From a bacterium (GTDB lineage: Bacteria; Patescibacteriota; Minisyncoccia; Phycocordibacterales; UBA5272), in contig JAHFNC010000007.1 of the NCBI GenBank assembly GCA_023267535.1, forward strand, positions 1 to 39,246: a stretch of 39,246 nt of DNA, given 5' to 3'. Below are positions 23,274 to 31,722 of the stretch, one piece after another. Made by a program: the position numbers and the translations under genes. Below the pieces are notes generated by a model. That model did no database searches. It was given only the letters and a program-made list of their open reading frames with translations, and was not told the origin of the DNA. Numbering within the stretch: position 1 is the stretch's first letter; every line of letters starts with the position of its first letter.

Positions 23274-23936
23274 TTTTTTCATCATATACATTTGGTAAAT
23301 GCATTTTGATATTGGAACAGTTTTAAATATTTGCATGATCATTTTAGCATCACCTAAACTACCTAAAAAGAAACCTAGCTTGTGTGATTTTCTTGGACTG
23401 ATTACTGTGTTCCAGTTTACAATCTTCAATCGTAAATTTTTTGAAATTATAAGATTGTTAATAAAAACTTCAAGTCCAAACCCTGGAAGATTTTTTAATT
23501 TTTCTTCATTATCCAATAACAAACTCTTATTAAAAACTCTTTCACCAGAAACAAAATCAAGACCAATCATTTTATATACTGATAGAGCGTTCTTACGCAA
23601 ACTTATTGTAATATCTGCATTGCCCTCTAATACTGGATTTACCAAGTCATCAATAGCCTTTTCTGATAATCCGATAAGATCAGCATCTATAAGCATAACT
23701 AGGTCATTTTTTGCCTTATTAACACCAGTTAATACAGCTTTGGTCTTTCCTCCATTTACTTCTTGATTAACGACTATAATTCCAGAAATCTTTTCGATAA
23801 TCTCTCTTGTGTTATCTGTCGAACAATCATTAACGACAATGACTTCATCTATTAAATTATGATTTACCAATGTTTCTATTACATTGGTTATTCTTTTAGC
23901 TTCGTTATACGCTGGAACTACACAGGAAATTTTCAT
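23259..23936 (-). CDS. GT2-type glycosyltransferase
   Basis: The 225-aa product starts with the GT-A signature CVVPAYNEAKRI and has VIVVNDCSTDNTREI, NGGKTKAVLTG and the DxD-type LIDADLIGL. It is short and has no membrane helices, unlike dolichyl-phosphate mannosyltransferase fusions. The stop lies inside the end of the convergent GT4 gene. Together with DedA, GT4 and two PAP2 proteins it suggests a small module for lipid-linked glycans or glycolipids. Confidence 0.9.
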   Translation of the reverse strand: MKISCVVPAYNEAKRITNVIETLVNHNLIDEVIVVNDCSTDNTREIIEKISGIIVVNQEVNGGKTKAVLTGVNKAKNDLVMLIDADLIGLSEKAIDDLVNPVLEGNADITISLRKNALSVYKMIGLDFVSGERVFNKSLLLDNEEKLKNLPGFGLEVFINNLIISKNLRLKIVNWNTVISPRKSHKLGFFLGSLGDAKMIMQIFKTVPISKCIYQMYMMKKLSRN

Positions 23937-23989
23937 ATTTTATATATAATATAGTATTATATTATATAAAGATAATAATCACACAACAA

Positions 23990-24631
23990 ATGAAACAACA
24001 TATACAAAAATACAAAGAAGAGATTTGGAACAAATCATTTATAGTTTCGGTCTCGGGATCGGTAATACTTTTATTAACCAGTTTGGTAATTAATTATTAC
24101 GCAGGAAGTTTTGCCACCAACAATATGAGTAATTCTGTGACTGATATTATATTGGATAATGTAAAATATAGAGACGTTGACGGTATTTTTGTTTATGGAA
24201 TATTAATTTTTTGGTTTTTTGTTGCATATTTACTTGCAATGAAGCCGAAACAAATTCCTTTCATATTTAAAAGCATTGCTCTTTTTGTATTTATTCGTTC
24301 AATTTCAATAACCTTAACTCACATTGCTCCATTTGCCGGACAAATTAATCTTCCACCAGACAATCTTATTCGTCTCTTCACTTTTGGTGGTGACCTTTTC
24401 TTTTCTGCTCACACGGGACTTCCTTTTCTTATGGCTCTATTATATTGGAATGATAAATTGTTAAGATATATATTTTTAACAACCTCTCTTTTATTTGCTG
24501 TTGTTGTTCTTCTAGGACATTATCATTACTCTATCGATGTCTTCGCAGCCTTCTTTATAACTTATACTATCGCCCACCTATCTAGACTATTCTTTGATAA
24601 AGATCACGAAACATTTATTTCTAGAGTTTAG
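23990..24631 (+). CDS. PAP2-like membrane protein (sphingomyelin-synthase-like type)
   Basis: The 213-aa protein has about five to six membrane helices. The C-terminal part contains FFSAHTGLPFLMALL and GHYHYSIDVFAAFF: the two His and Asp residues are arranged as in the PAP2_C / sphingomyelin synthase-type lipid phosphatases or phosphotransferases, and the classic KxxxxxxRP motif is missing. It probably transfers or removes a phospho-headgroup in the membrane. It overlaps tail to tail by 11 nt with another PAP2 gene. Confidence 0.82.
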   Translation: MKQHIQKYKEEIWNKSFIVSVSGSVILLLTSLVINYYAGSFATNNMSNSVTDIILDNVKYRDVDGIFVYGILIFWFFVAYLLAMKPKQIPFIFKSIALFVFIRSISITLTHIAPFAGQINLPPDNLIRLFTFGGDLFFSAHTGLPFLMALLYWNDKLLRYIFLTTSLLFAVVVLLGHYHYSIDVFAAFFITYTIAHLSRLFFDKDHETFISRV

Positions 24632-25274
24632 ATATTAATTTTGTCTGAAAGCTTTTACCAACTACGGCACCTATTATTGCTCCAATAATTGCTCCGGCTA
24701 CAAATTCTGAAAACCAGTGAATGCGTGTTGACACTCCGATACCTATATAGAGTGCATAAATAATGCCAACATAAAAAATATCTTTTCGTTTTGGATAAAG
24801 TGAAATTAAAGTAAAAGACATGGCAAAAGCAACAATGGTGTGAGACGATGGCCAACCCCAAAAGATTCCGTGTTTTAAAAATCCAAAATTCCACTGCCTG
24901 CTGGTATCAATCAAAACACTGTGGGGTGGTTGTATTCTTCCAGTGAAGGCTTTATACACTGCGGAAATAATCCAAGCGAGAACTGCAGATTGAGCTAGAG
25001 CCCAAGTAATAACAAGAAGATTTTTGTGTTTTATTTGTCTAGCTATTATATAAAAAATTGGAAGTCCGAAAATTGGAATTAATCCCCCTAAAAATATAGC
25101 TGGAGAAAAATATTGGGTAAGCGAAGAAACTTGTGCGAATTTAAAATAAAACCAATCAAAACCAGAAACAACTATTATATAAGTAATTAAACATGCAATA
25201 ATTTGCAAAATAATGTTGCGAATAGAAAAAATCAAAGATAAGTTCTCGCGAAATTTATAAAAAAATGGAAACAT
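24621..25274 (-). CDS. PAP2 family phosphatase
   Basis: The 217-aa membrane protein has the three PAP2 motifs: KAFTGRIQPP (motif 1), WPSSHTIVAF (motif 2) and STRIHWFSEFVAG (motif 3, with the usual final Asp replaced by Glu). Six hydrophobic segments can be counted. Substrates of the family include undecaprenyl pyrophosphate and phosphatidic acid. It faces, and slightly overlaps, the other PAP2-like gene. No ribosome-binding site is visible. Confidence 0.9.
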   Translation of the reverse strand: MFPFFYKFRENLSLIFSIRNIILQIIACLITYIIVVSGFDWFYFKFAQVSSLTQYFSPAIFLGGLIPIFGLPIFYIIARQIKHKNLLVITWALAQSAVLAWIISAVYKAFTGRIQPPHSVLIDTSRQWNFGFLKHGIFWGWPSSHTIVAFAMSFTLISLYPKRKDIFYVGIIYALYIGIGVSTRIHWFSEFVAGAIIGAIIGAVVGKSFQTKLISKL

Positions 25275-25355
25275 GATTATGAATATTGTATCACAAAATT
25301 AATATTGAATATTAAGCTCTAAATTCGTCATTCCCTTTACTTCTTCCAAATATGT

Positions 25356-25361
25356 TATAAT
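25356..25361 (+). promoter_or_regulatory. Extended -10 of the HI0933-type gene
   Basis: TGTTATAAT (extended -10, perfect hexamer) ending 7 nt before a TTG and 19 nt before the first ATG of the frame. Confidence 0.6.
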
Positions 25362-25368
25362 TAGTGTA

Positions 25369-26622
25369 TTGAAAAAAGAAATGCACACAATGTGGGACGT
25401 TGTTGTTATCGGTGGTGGACCAGCAGGAATGATGGCAGCAGGCAGAGCTTCATCTTTCGGTAAACGAGTGCTTCTTCTTGAAAAGAATACTAATTTAGGA
25501 AAGAAACTTCTTATTACTGGTGGTGGTCGTTGTAACCTGACAAATAACAAAACAAATACTCGCGAGATGCTTGCGAATTACAAAGGGAATGACAAGTTCC
25601 TATTTTCGGCGTTTTCACAATTTAATGTAAATGATACCCTAACCTTTTTTAATGACAGAGGAATGGAAACCAAAGAAGAAAATGATGGCAGAATTTTCCC
25701 TGTCTCAAACTCTTCGCAAACAGTGTTTGATATTCTCTATAAATATATGCAAGAAGGAAAAGTGGAAATACGAAAAAGTAGTATTGTTGGTGGAATTTCT
25801 TTAGAAAAAAATGGTGACGGAATTATTATAAAAACAAAAAGTGGGAATGATATTTATACGAAGGCTTGTATTGTTGCAACTGGCGGACTTTCTAGACCAG
25901 ACACAGGATCAACTGGTGAAGGATTTGCTTGGCTTAAAAAATTAGGACACACAATTAATGACAACGATGTGGCTTTAGTTCCTGTAGCACTAACTGATAC
26001 TTGGATTAAAAAGTTGAGCGGACTTACTCTTGATGAAATTAAACTAACGACATTTCAAAACGAACAAAAACAAGAAAGCTACAAAGGTAAATTACTTTTC
26101 ACACACACAGGAATAAGTGGACCTATGGTTTTGAATATGAGTAGAGATATTGGGGAGCTACTAAAATACGGAGAAGTCTCGATTACTCTTGATTTATTTC
26201 CTGGTCTTGATTCCAATACTTTAAAACAGAGATTACAAGTACTTCTAGTAACTGAAAGCAATAAAAAAATAAAAAATGTTCTGAAACAATTTATACCTTC
26301 CCCTCTCGTTCCCATAATTCTAGAAAAGACAGAAATTGATGGACAAACATTTTGTCACAGTTTAAGTAGTGAAAATCGTGTAAAAATAATCAAACAAATG
26401 AAAGAAATAAAAATGAGCGTAAAAGGTTTACTTGGAAAAGATAAAGCTATAGTGTCTTCGGGTGGTGTTTTACTTACTGAAGTAGATTTTAAAACTATGC
26501 AATCTCGTATTATTCCAAATCTTTATTTAGTTGGAGATGTTTTAGATATAGACAGACCCTCAGGTGGATATAGTTTACAATTATGTTGGACCACTGGATA
26601 TATTGCTGGAAGTAATGCTTAA
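25369..26622 (+). CDS. HI0933/YhiN-type flavoprotein
   Basis: The product of about 417 aa has an N-terminal FAD-binding Rossmann motif (VVVIGGGPAGMMAAG), the family signature KKLLITGGGRCNLTN, a middle insertion domain, and the C-terminal GGVLLTEVDFKTMQS and LYLVGDVLDIDRPSGGY with LQLCWTTGYIAG. This family of NAD(P)/FAD-dependent oxidoreductases is widespread, but its reaction is unsettled. The start is uncertain: TTG at 25369 sits 7 nt from the -10, while ATG at 25381 or 25390 (MWDVVVIGG) would be the more typical N-terminus. Confidence 0.92.
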   Translation: MKKEMHTMWDVVVIGGGPAGMMAAGRASSFGKRVLLLEKNTNLGKKLLITGGGRCNLTNNKTNTREMLANYKGNDKFLFSAFSQFNVNDTLTFFNDRGMETKEENDGRIFPVSNSSQTVFDILYKYMQEGKVEIRKSSIVGGISLEKNGDGIIIKTKSGNDIYTKACIVATGGLSRPDTGSTGEGFAWLKKLGHTINDNDVALVPVALTDTWIKKLSGLTLDEIKLTTFQNEQKQESYKGKLLFTHTGISGPMVLNMSRDIGELLKYGEVSITLDLFPGLDSNTLKQRLQVLLVTESNKKIKNVLKQFIPSPLVPIILEKTEIDGQTFCHSLSSENRVKIIKQMKEIKMSVKGLLGKDKAIVSSGGVLLTEVDFKTMQSRIIPNLYLVGDVLDIDRPSGGYSLQLCWTTGYIAGSNA

Positions 26623-26626
26623 AAGA

Positions 26627-26662
26627 AAAAACCTGACATTAATTTTTAATATCAGGTTTTAG
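26627..26662. terminator. Bidirectional terminator between the flavoprotein and kinase genes
   Basis: AAAACCTGA / TCAGGTTTT stem with A-T-rich extension, between convergent genes. Confidence 0.75.
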
Positions 26663-26676
26663 GTGTTTGGTTAATT

Positions 26677-27780
26677 CTATTTTTTTTCCAAAACAACGGT
26701 GAACCAAAAAGTACTACCTTGCCCGAAAGTGCTTATAACTCCAGCGTTACCTCCCATCAATTCAGCAATCTTACGCGTAATCGCTAGTCCAAGACCTGTG
26801 CCACCATAATTACGAGTAAAGGAATTATCAGCTTGCTCGAAAGTATTAAAAAGCCTTGGCACAACATCTTCTGTTATGCCAATACCAGTATCCTCTACCT
26901 CGAAGCGAACTATTGTTGAGTCAGTTGTCTCTTTTTCTTTTGTAACACGAATAGTTACTTTGCCTTTCTTGGTAAACTTAACAGCATTTGAAACGTAGTT
27001 TAATAGAGCTTGTTGTATACGCGTACTGTCACCATACAAATTTGACGGCCAAATCACATTATTTTCAATCAACATGGAAACAGAATCATTTTCGATTCGT
27101 CCGGACATCATGGAATGAACATTAATCAGTATTTGGCTTAGATTGACCGGCTCTTTTTCCAAAATCATTTTGCCGGCTTCTATTTTTGAAATATCAAGAA
27201 TATCACTAATAATTTCAATAAGATGCCTCCCAGCTATTTCAATTTTTTCAAGATATTCCAACTGCTTTGCCGTCAAACCTTGTCTCTTTAATATTCCCGA
27301 CATACCTAAAATAGCATTCATTGGTGTGCGGATTTCGTGACTCATGTTTGCGAGGAAGGCACTTTTGGCTTTATTTGCGGACTCAGCAAGCTCTTTGGCT
27401 TGTATCAACTCCACTGTTCGCAAATCAACCTCTTTTTCCAAATGAGCCGAATAGTTAGACTCAAATTCAAGTAATAGTTTGTTCTTACGATCAATCAAGG
27501 ATATGGCCACAGAAGTAAAGAAAGTTAAAAAAATAAAAAGAAAAATTGTTTCGTAGTTGAAAAAATCATCCGTGGAAAATGCATAATTATCATGATACGT
27601 GTTTTCAATGATTTTATGTATTACCACTACTATCAATCCTGTAGCAAAACTGTAGAGAAGGTTGGCTTGAGAAAATTCTAATCTTGATTCAGATTCTTTT
27701 GTTTTCTTGTATGTTTCTTTTTTCACTACCTGTTTTTTCTGTTCCTTAAAGAGACGCGACATATCGTTGTGGGGTGTCAT
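26677..27780 (-). CDS. Membrane sensor histidine kinase
   Basis: The 367-aa product has two membrane helices (about 41-57 and 78-96) joined by a short extracytoplasmic loop of about 20 residues, so there is no room for a folded outside sensor. A coiled-coil linker follows, then HisKA with the phospho-acceptor His148 ([18 protein letters not shown]) and HATPase_c with the N box [11 protein letters not shown]1 VEDTGIGI and G2 GGTGLGLAI. It resembles the kinase half of BarA/ArcB-type hybrids but has no receiver domain. No response regulator is encoded nearby. The ATG follows AAGGAG. Its promoter and leader match those of the HD-GYP gene upstream on the same strand. Confidence 0.93.
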   Translation of the reverse strand: MTPHNDMSRLFKEQKKQVVKKETYKKTKESESRLEFSQANLLYSFATGLIVVVIHKIIENTYHDNYAFSTDDFFNYETIFLFIFLTFFTSVAISLIDRKNKLLLEFESNYSAHLEKEVDLRTVELIQAKELAESANKAKSAFLANMSHEIRTPMNAILGMSGILKRQGLTAKQLEYLEKIEIAGRHLIEIISDILDISKIEAGKMILEKEPVNLSQILINVHSMMSGRIENDSVSMLIENNVIWPSNLYGDSTRIQQALLNYVSNAVKFTKKGKVTIRVTKEKETTDSTIVRFEVEDTGIGITEDVVPRLFNTFEQADNSFTRNYGGTGLGLAITRKIAELMGGNAGVISTFGQGSTFWFTVVLEKK

Positions 27781-27826
27781 TTTAACTCCTTAAAATTGTG
27801 AAAGATCAAAATGTTTACTGTACCTG

Positions 27827-27855
27827 ACTCTAACTATTTTTAATGTTTTAGTCAA
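27827..27855 (-). promoter_or_regulatory. Promoter and shared leader of the histidine kinase
   Basis: TTGACT (27850-27855), 17-nt spacer, TAGAGT (27827-27832). Downstream lies a leader segment (about 27790-27820, minus strand ACAGTAAACATTTTGATC then TTTCACA) that recurs ahead of the HD-GYP gene. Confidence 0.7.
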
Positions 27856-27864
27856 TCAAAGTAC

Positions 27865-27897
27865 AAAAAACCTAGTGTCAGTTATAACACTAGGTTT
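27865..27897 (-). terminator. Terminator of the HD-GYP gene
   Basis: AACCTAGTGT / ACACTAGGTT stem followed on the minus strand by TTTTTTG. Confidence 0.85.
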
Positions 27898-27911
27898 ACA
27901 GGCTTATCGCC

Positions 27912-29300
27912 TTAGGATTTCTTTTCTCCTACTAAAATTTTGAAACAAGCATCTACGACAATTGGGTCATAAAGAATGCCTCTATTTTCTACAAGCTCTA
28001 CCAATGCCGCATCAATGCCTAGAGAAGCTCTGTACGGTCTGTGACTTATCATGGCATCAACCACGTCAGCCACCGCCAAAATTCTTGCTTCCAGACTGAT
28101 TTGGTTGCCTTGCAGTCGTTTGGGATAACCAGAACCGTTTAGTCTTTCGTGATGTTGATGAACAGCTTGCTTGACCGTCTCAGATAGCTCTGAATTTTCT
28201 AGAGCTTCAAATCCAGCCTGAACATGATACCTAACTTCTTCAATTTCAAAGGACTTCAACTTCCCCGGATTAGACAAGGTTTTTTCAGGAACATAAATCT
28301 TACCAATGTCGTGTATCAAGGCAGCCATTTGAATTTCTTCAACCTGTTCGTATGGTAAATCCATACCTTGCGCAATCTTTGTTGCAAGAGAAGACACGCT
28401 CTCTGAATGACTAGAAGTATACGTATCTTTCATACTAAGCATTTTCAAAATTACATCAATAGTTCCTTTTAAACTTTTTCTTAACTTCAAGAAAGCTTGC
28501 TCTAAATCACTTTCTGTTTTCCTACGATTGGTGATATCGGTAAAAAAAACAACAACTCCCACCAACTCGCCCTGCTTGTAGATAGGAGTGCTAGTGTATT
28601 CTACATGGAAATTTGTACCATCCTTTCTCCAAAAAACTTCGTTTGAAACGTGTCTAGTCTTACTATCCTGAAAGACGGCATAAACCTGACACTCTTCTTT
28701 TGGATAAGGACTTCCATCTCCCTTGGTGTGATGCCAAATATCATGACTGGTGAGACCTATGAGTTCTTCTGGCTCGTAACCAAGCATACTAGCAGCGATT
28801 GGATTAACAAATGTGTGTTTACCATCTAAATCCAACCCCAGAATCCCCTCTCTCACCGACTTCAAAATGAGTTCATTTTGTTCATTGAGGTTTGCAAGTT
28901 TTTCTTCGGTATGTTTCCTGGTGGTTATATTATTCTTGACGGCAATGAAGTGAGTTATGTCATCGTTTCCATCAAGTCGTAAACCTGAAATTACGGCAAA
29001 CTCCCAAAACAGTTCACCATTTTTCTTCCTATTACAAATCTCACCTCGCCACTCACCTCCGTCTAAAATAGACTCCCACATTTGTTTGTAAATTTCAGGA
29101 GGATTATTTTCGGATTTTAGAATTCTGGGATTTTGACCCAAAGCTTCTTCCTTCGTATATCCGGTCAATTCTTCGAAACGAGGATTGACGTATTCAATTG
29201 CTCCGGTTCTATTTGTGATAACGATACAGGCCGGACTTTGTTTGACTACTCGAGACAATATTTCAGACCACCTGTCATCATCAGAAATAGCGTTGTGCAT
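27912..29300 (-). CDS. PAS-PAS-HD-GYP protein, probable c-di-GMP phosphodiesterase
   Basis: The start is the ATG at 29300 (MHNAISDDDRW), 8 nt after GGAAGGGG; an in-frame TTG upstream is rejected. The 462-aa soluble protein has a first PAS domain with PAC (about 10-130; VITNRTGAIEYVNPRFEELT), a second PAS (about 140-260; GILGLDLDGKHTFVNP), then an HD-GYP domain with LIHDIGKIYVPE, the HHERLNGSGYP signature and ADVVDAM. The metal ligands appear complete, so hydrolysis of cyclic di-GMP is expected from family knowledge. No GGDEF protein is encoded in the window. Signals could be redox or small ligands bound by PAS; no heme or flavin motif is evident. Confidence 0.92.
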   Translation of the reverse strand: MHNAISDDDRWSEILSRVVKQSPACIVITNRTGAIEYVNPRFEELTGYTKEEALGQNPRILKSENNPPEIYKQMWESILDGGEWRGEICNRKKNGELFWEFAVISGLRLDGNDDITHFIAVKNNITTRKHTEEKLANLNEQNELILKSVREGILGLDLDGKHTFVNPIAASMLGYEPEELIGLTSHDIWHHTKGDGSPYPKEECQVYAVFQDSKTRHVSNEVFWRKDGTNFHVEYTSTPIYKQGELVGVVVFFTDITNRRKTESDLEQAFLKLRKSLKGTIDVILKMLSMKDTYTSSHSESVSSLATKIAQGMDLPYEQVEEIQMAALIHDIGKIYVPEKTLSNPGKLKSFEIEEVRYHVQAGFEALENSELSETVKQAVHQHHERLNGSGYPKRLQGNQISLEARILAVADVVDAMISHRPYRASLGIDAALVELVENRGILYDPIVVDACFKILVGEKKS

Positions 29301-29350
29301 GTTTGTTACCCCTTCCAATGTGAAAGATCAAAAATGTTTTACTGTTATAG

Positions 29351-29379
29351 ACTTTAGCGATTTTTCTAGATTAAGTCAA
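29351..29379 (-). promoter_or_regulatory. Promoter and shared leader of the HD-GYP gene
   Basis: TTGACT (29374-29379), 17-nt spacer, TAAAGT (29351-29356). The following leader (minus strand ACAGTAAAACATTTTTGATC then TTTCACA) is nearly the same as that of the histidine kinase gene. Confidence 0.7.
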
Positions 29380-29618
29380 TAATTTAGCAATTTACTTTTC
29401 TGTAATTAAGTAACTACAGACCCGTCAATATACAGTGTCGGGATAATAATAAGGTGCATCATGGCACCTGGTGGCTTTTGGTTTATAGCTACTTTTGGTA
29501 TGCCTAGAATAAAAAATGAAAAACCTAGATAATTTTAGGCAATTAACAAATAAACTTATAAAACACTTACATTATTAAAAACTAAAAAATTATTAATTAA
29601 AAATTAAATTAACAAAAT
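29380..29618. other. Intergenic region ahead of the cytochrome b5-like/Big2 gene
   Basis: About 240 nt without a convincing ORF. It contains a hairpin GGTGC / GCACC (about 29452-29467) and a longer imperfect stem GCCTAGAAT / ATTTTAGGC (about 29500-29540), then very AT-rich sequence up to the ATG at 29619. It could be a structured leader, but matches no riboswitch I know; no strong promoter stands out. Confidence 0.4.
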
Positions 29619-31280
29619 ATGAAGAACTTAATTACACAAAATAAAAAAATAGGACTCATATCTGCAATTGTTGTTGCCGCGCTTGGATTCGCTATGAATA
29701 CGCAAGCTGCGACCATTACAGCGGCTGATGTGGCTCTTCACAATACGGCGACGGATTGTTGGATAATATTAAATGGTAATGTCTACAATCTTACCACATT
29801 CATTCCTCTCCACGCAGGTGGAGCAGCTGTTATCATATCTCAATGTGGTAAGGACGGCACAGCAGTCTTTAATAGTGGTCCTCATCCAGCAGGAACTATT
29901 AATGTGCTTAATCCATTCTTACTTGGACCACTTGGCACAACAGCCACAACACCAGTTTTAACAACTGTAACTGTTACTCCATTAAATCCTACCATGGTAG
30001 CTAGCGATACACTACAATTAGCTGTATCAACTAAGGATCAAGATGGTAGTGCTATTGCTTCGACTTTATCATTCTCATCAAGTAACACTGCTGTAGCGAC
30101 TGTGGATTCTACCGGTTTGGTAACTAGTGTGTCAGCGGGAATAGCACAAATCACTGTCACTGCGGTAAATGGAACTACAACCCTTACCACAAATACAGTA
30201 GTGACTGTAACCCCAATGATAACACCTGTTTTAACTACGGTAACTGTTAGTCCAGCCACTTCTTCCATAATGGTTGGTGGTACACAATTGTTAACAGTTT
30301 CAACCAAAGATCAAAACGGTAACGCTATCGGAGCAACTTCAACCTTCTCATCAAGTAACACAGCTGTTGCCACAGTAAATTCTACTGGAATGGTAACAGG
30401 TGTTGGATCAGGTACAACAACCATTACTGTTACGTCGATGAATGGAACCACAACTGTAACTGGAACTTCTGTTATTACAGTAACGCCAGTAGTTCAAACA
30501 ACACCTGTTTTAACTACGGTAATGGTTACCCCAGCAACAGCTTCCGTGGCAACTGGTGGTGACACTTTACAATTAACAGCTTCACCAAAGGATCAATTTG
30601 GAAATGCAATATCTGCAACAGTTACATTTTCATCAAGTAATCCTGCCATGGCTACGGTCAACAACTCTGGATTAGTTACGGGTGTTGCATCAGGAACTGT
30701 AACTATCACCGCAACAGCAATGAACGGTTCAATAACCGTTACTGGAACCTCTGTTATTACGGTAGTACCAGTACTGGTACCAGAAGCAACAACTGTAACT
30801 GTTACTCCTGTAACATCAACTATAATGGTTGGCGGTACACAGCAATTAACTATCACAGTATCAGATCTAGATGGTGACGCAACAACAACATCATCTACGT
30901 TTTCATCTAGCAATCCTTTAGTAGCTACAGTTAGTAGCACAGGAATGGTAACGGGTGTCGGAGCAGGAACTGTAACTATTACTGCTACCGTAGTAAGTGA
31001 AGGTTCAACCTTTACTGGAACTGCGGTTGTCACAGTGACAGCACCACCAGTTGTAAACAATGAAGAAAACGAGGACGGAAATGAAATGGACAATGGAGAC
31101 CATAACAATGGTAACCAACAAGGAGACCATGAAGATGGTACAAGCACCCCTACGATGAATCATCAAAATGATGAAAACCATGTATCGGTAACATCGACAT
31201 CAACATCAAATCATGGAAACGATAACCACGGGCACAGCAACAGCAATAATGGACGTGGACACGGTAGTCACAATGACTAG
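29619..31280 (+). CDS. Secreted cytochrome b5-like protein with Big2 repeats
   Basis: The 553-aa product has a signal peptide (residues 1-30, with the likely cleavage after TQA). A small cytochrome b5-like domain follows (about 33-100), with CWIILNGNVYNLTTF and heme-ligand candidates His65 (HAGG, for the usual HPGG) and His89 (GPHPAG). Then come four Ig-like Big2 repeats (about 110-480), each with SSSNxxVATV and GLVTxVxxGxxxITVTA. The end is a low-complexity tail rich in Asn, His, Asp and Gly, without a sortase motif or membrane anchor. A surface or extracellular electron-carrying or binding role is inferred. Neighbouring cupredoxin and DoxX genes fit a redox theme. Confidence 0.85.
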   Translation: MKNLITQNKKIGLISAIVVAALGFAMNTQAATITAADVALHNTATDCWIILNGNVYNLTTFIPLHAGGAAVIISQCGKDGTAVFNSGPHPAGTINVLNPFLLGPLGTTATTPVLTTVTVTPLNPTMVASDTLQLAVSTKDQDGSAIASTLSFSSSNTAVATVDSTGLVTSVSAGIAQITVTAVNGTTTLTTNTVVTVTPMITPVLTTVTVSPATSSIMVGGTQLLTVSTKDQNGNAIGATSTFSSSNTAVATVNSTGMVTGVGSGTTTITVTSMNGTTTVTGTSVITVTPVVQTTPVLTTVMVTPATASVATGGDTLQLTASPKDQFGNAISATVTFSSSNPAMATVNNSGLVTGVASGTVTITATAMNGSITVTGTSVITVVPVLVPEATTVTVTPVTSTIMVGGTQQLTITVSDLDGDATTTSSTFSSSNPLVATVSSTGMVTGVGAGTVTITATVVSEGSTFTGTAVVTVTAPPVVNNEENEDGNEMDNGDHNNGNQQGDHEDGTSTPTMNHQNDENHVSVTSTSTSNHGNDNHGHSNSNNGRGHGSHND

Positions 31281-31309
31281 TTGGTTAATATAAAAAGTCC
31301 TGACGAATA

Positions 31310-31349
31310 AAATTTAAAGTCCCATTTTTAAAAGTGGGACTTTAAATTT
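31310..31349. terminator. Bidirectional terminator after the Big2 gene
   Basis: AAATTTAAAGTCCCA and its complement form a 15-bp stem, with A/T flanks on both sides, between convergent genes. Confidence 0.85.
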
Positions 31350-31351
31350 GT

Positions 31352-31720
31352 CTAAGAATTTTTAGTATCCTTAACTTGCCAAGAATCTAAAGCAAGAACT
31401 AAAGATACTATAGCTATAGAAACATCACGAAAAAGAATTTGGAAGTCTTGCATATTAAGTATGACAATCAACACCAACATAATTGTTGCTACAGCTGATG
31501 GTAAAAATATTTTTCTACCAGAAATAATCCAAAGAGCGATTATTATTTCTATCGCCCCGAAACTGTGCAGAAGTATCATATCTGGAACAATTCCATGCAT
31601 AAATTTTGGGAAATATCCTATCCAAGAATAAGGATCAAACAACGCATTAATTGGCGGATACAAGAAAGCAAAAGCAACACTAAAGCGCATCAATAGATTA
31701 ACGCTATAATCTCGTAACAT
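31352..31720 (-). CDS. DoxX-like small membrane protein
   Basis: The 122-aa product has four predicted membrane helices and DoxX-family features: the N-terminal LLMRFSVAFAFLYPPINAL and HSFGAIEIIIALWIISGRK in the second helix region. DoxX-type proteins are linked to redox and sulfur metabolism in other bacteria, but the reaction here is unknown. It starts 2 nt after the cupredoxin stop, so the two are very probably one operon. Confidence 0.75.
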   Translation of the reverse strand: MLRDYSVNLLMRFSVAFAFLYPPINALFDPYSWIGYFPKFMHGIVPDMILLHSFGAIEIIIALWIISGRKIFLPSAVATIMLVLIVILNMQDFQILFRDVSIAIVSLVLALDSWQVKDTKNS

Positions 31721-31722
31721 AA

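Noticed and set aside
29450-29545. Cyclic di-GMP riboswitch near the HD-GYP gene
   Set aside because: Hairpins are present, but the conserved GEMM-type core sequences are absent, so the call cannot be supported.
30593-31147. Minus-strand 184-aa ORF inside the Big2 gene
   Set aside because: It is the complement of repetitive Thr/Val/Ser codons; the plus frame has a signal peptide, domains and a terminator.
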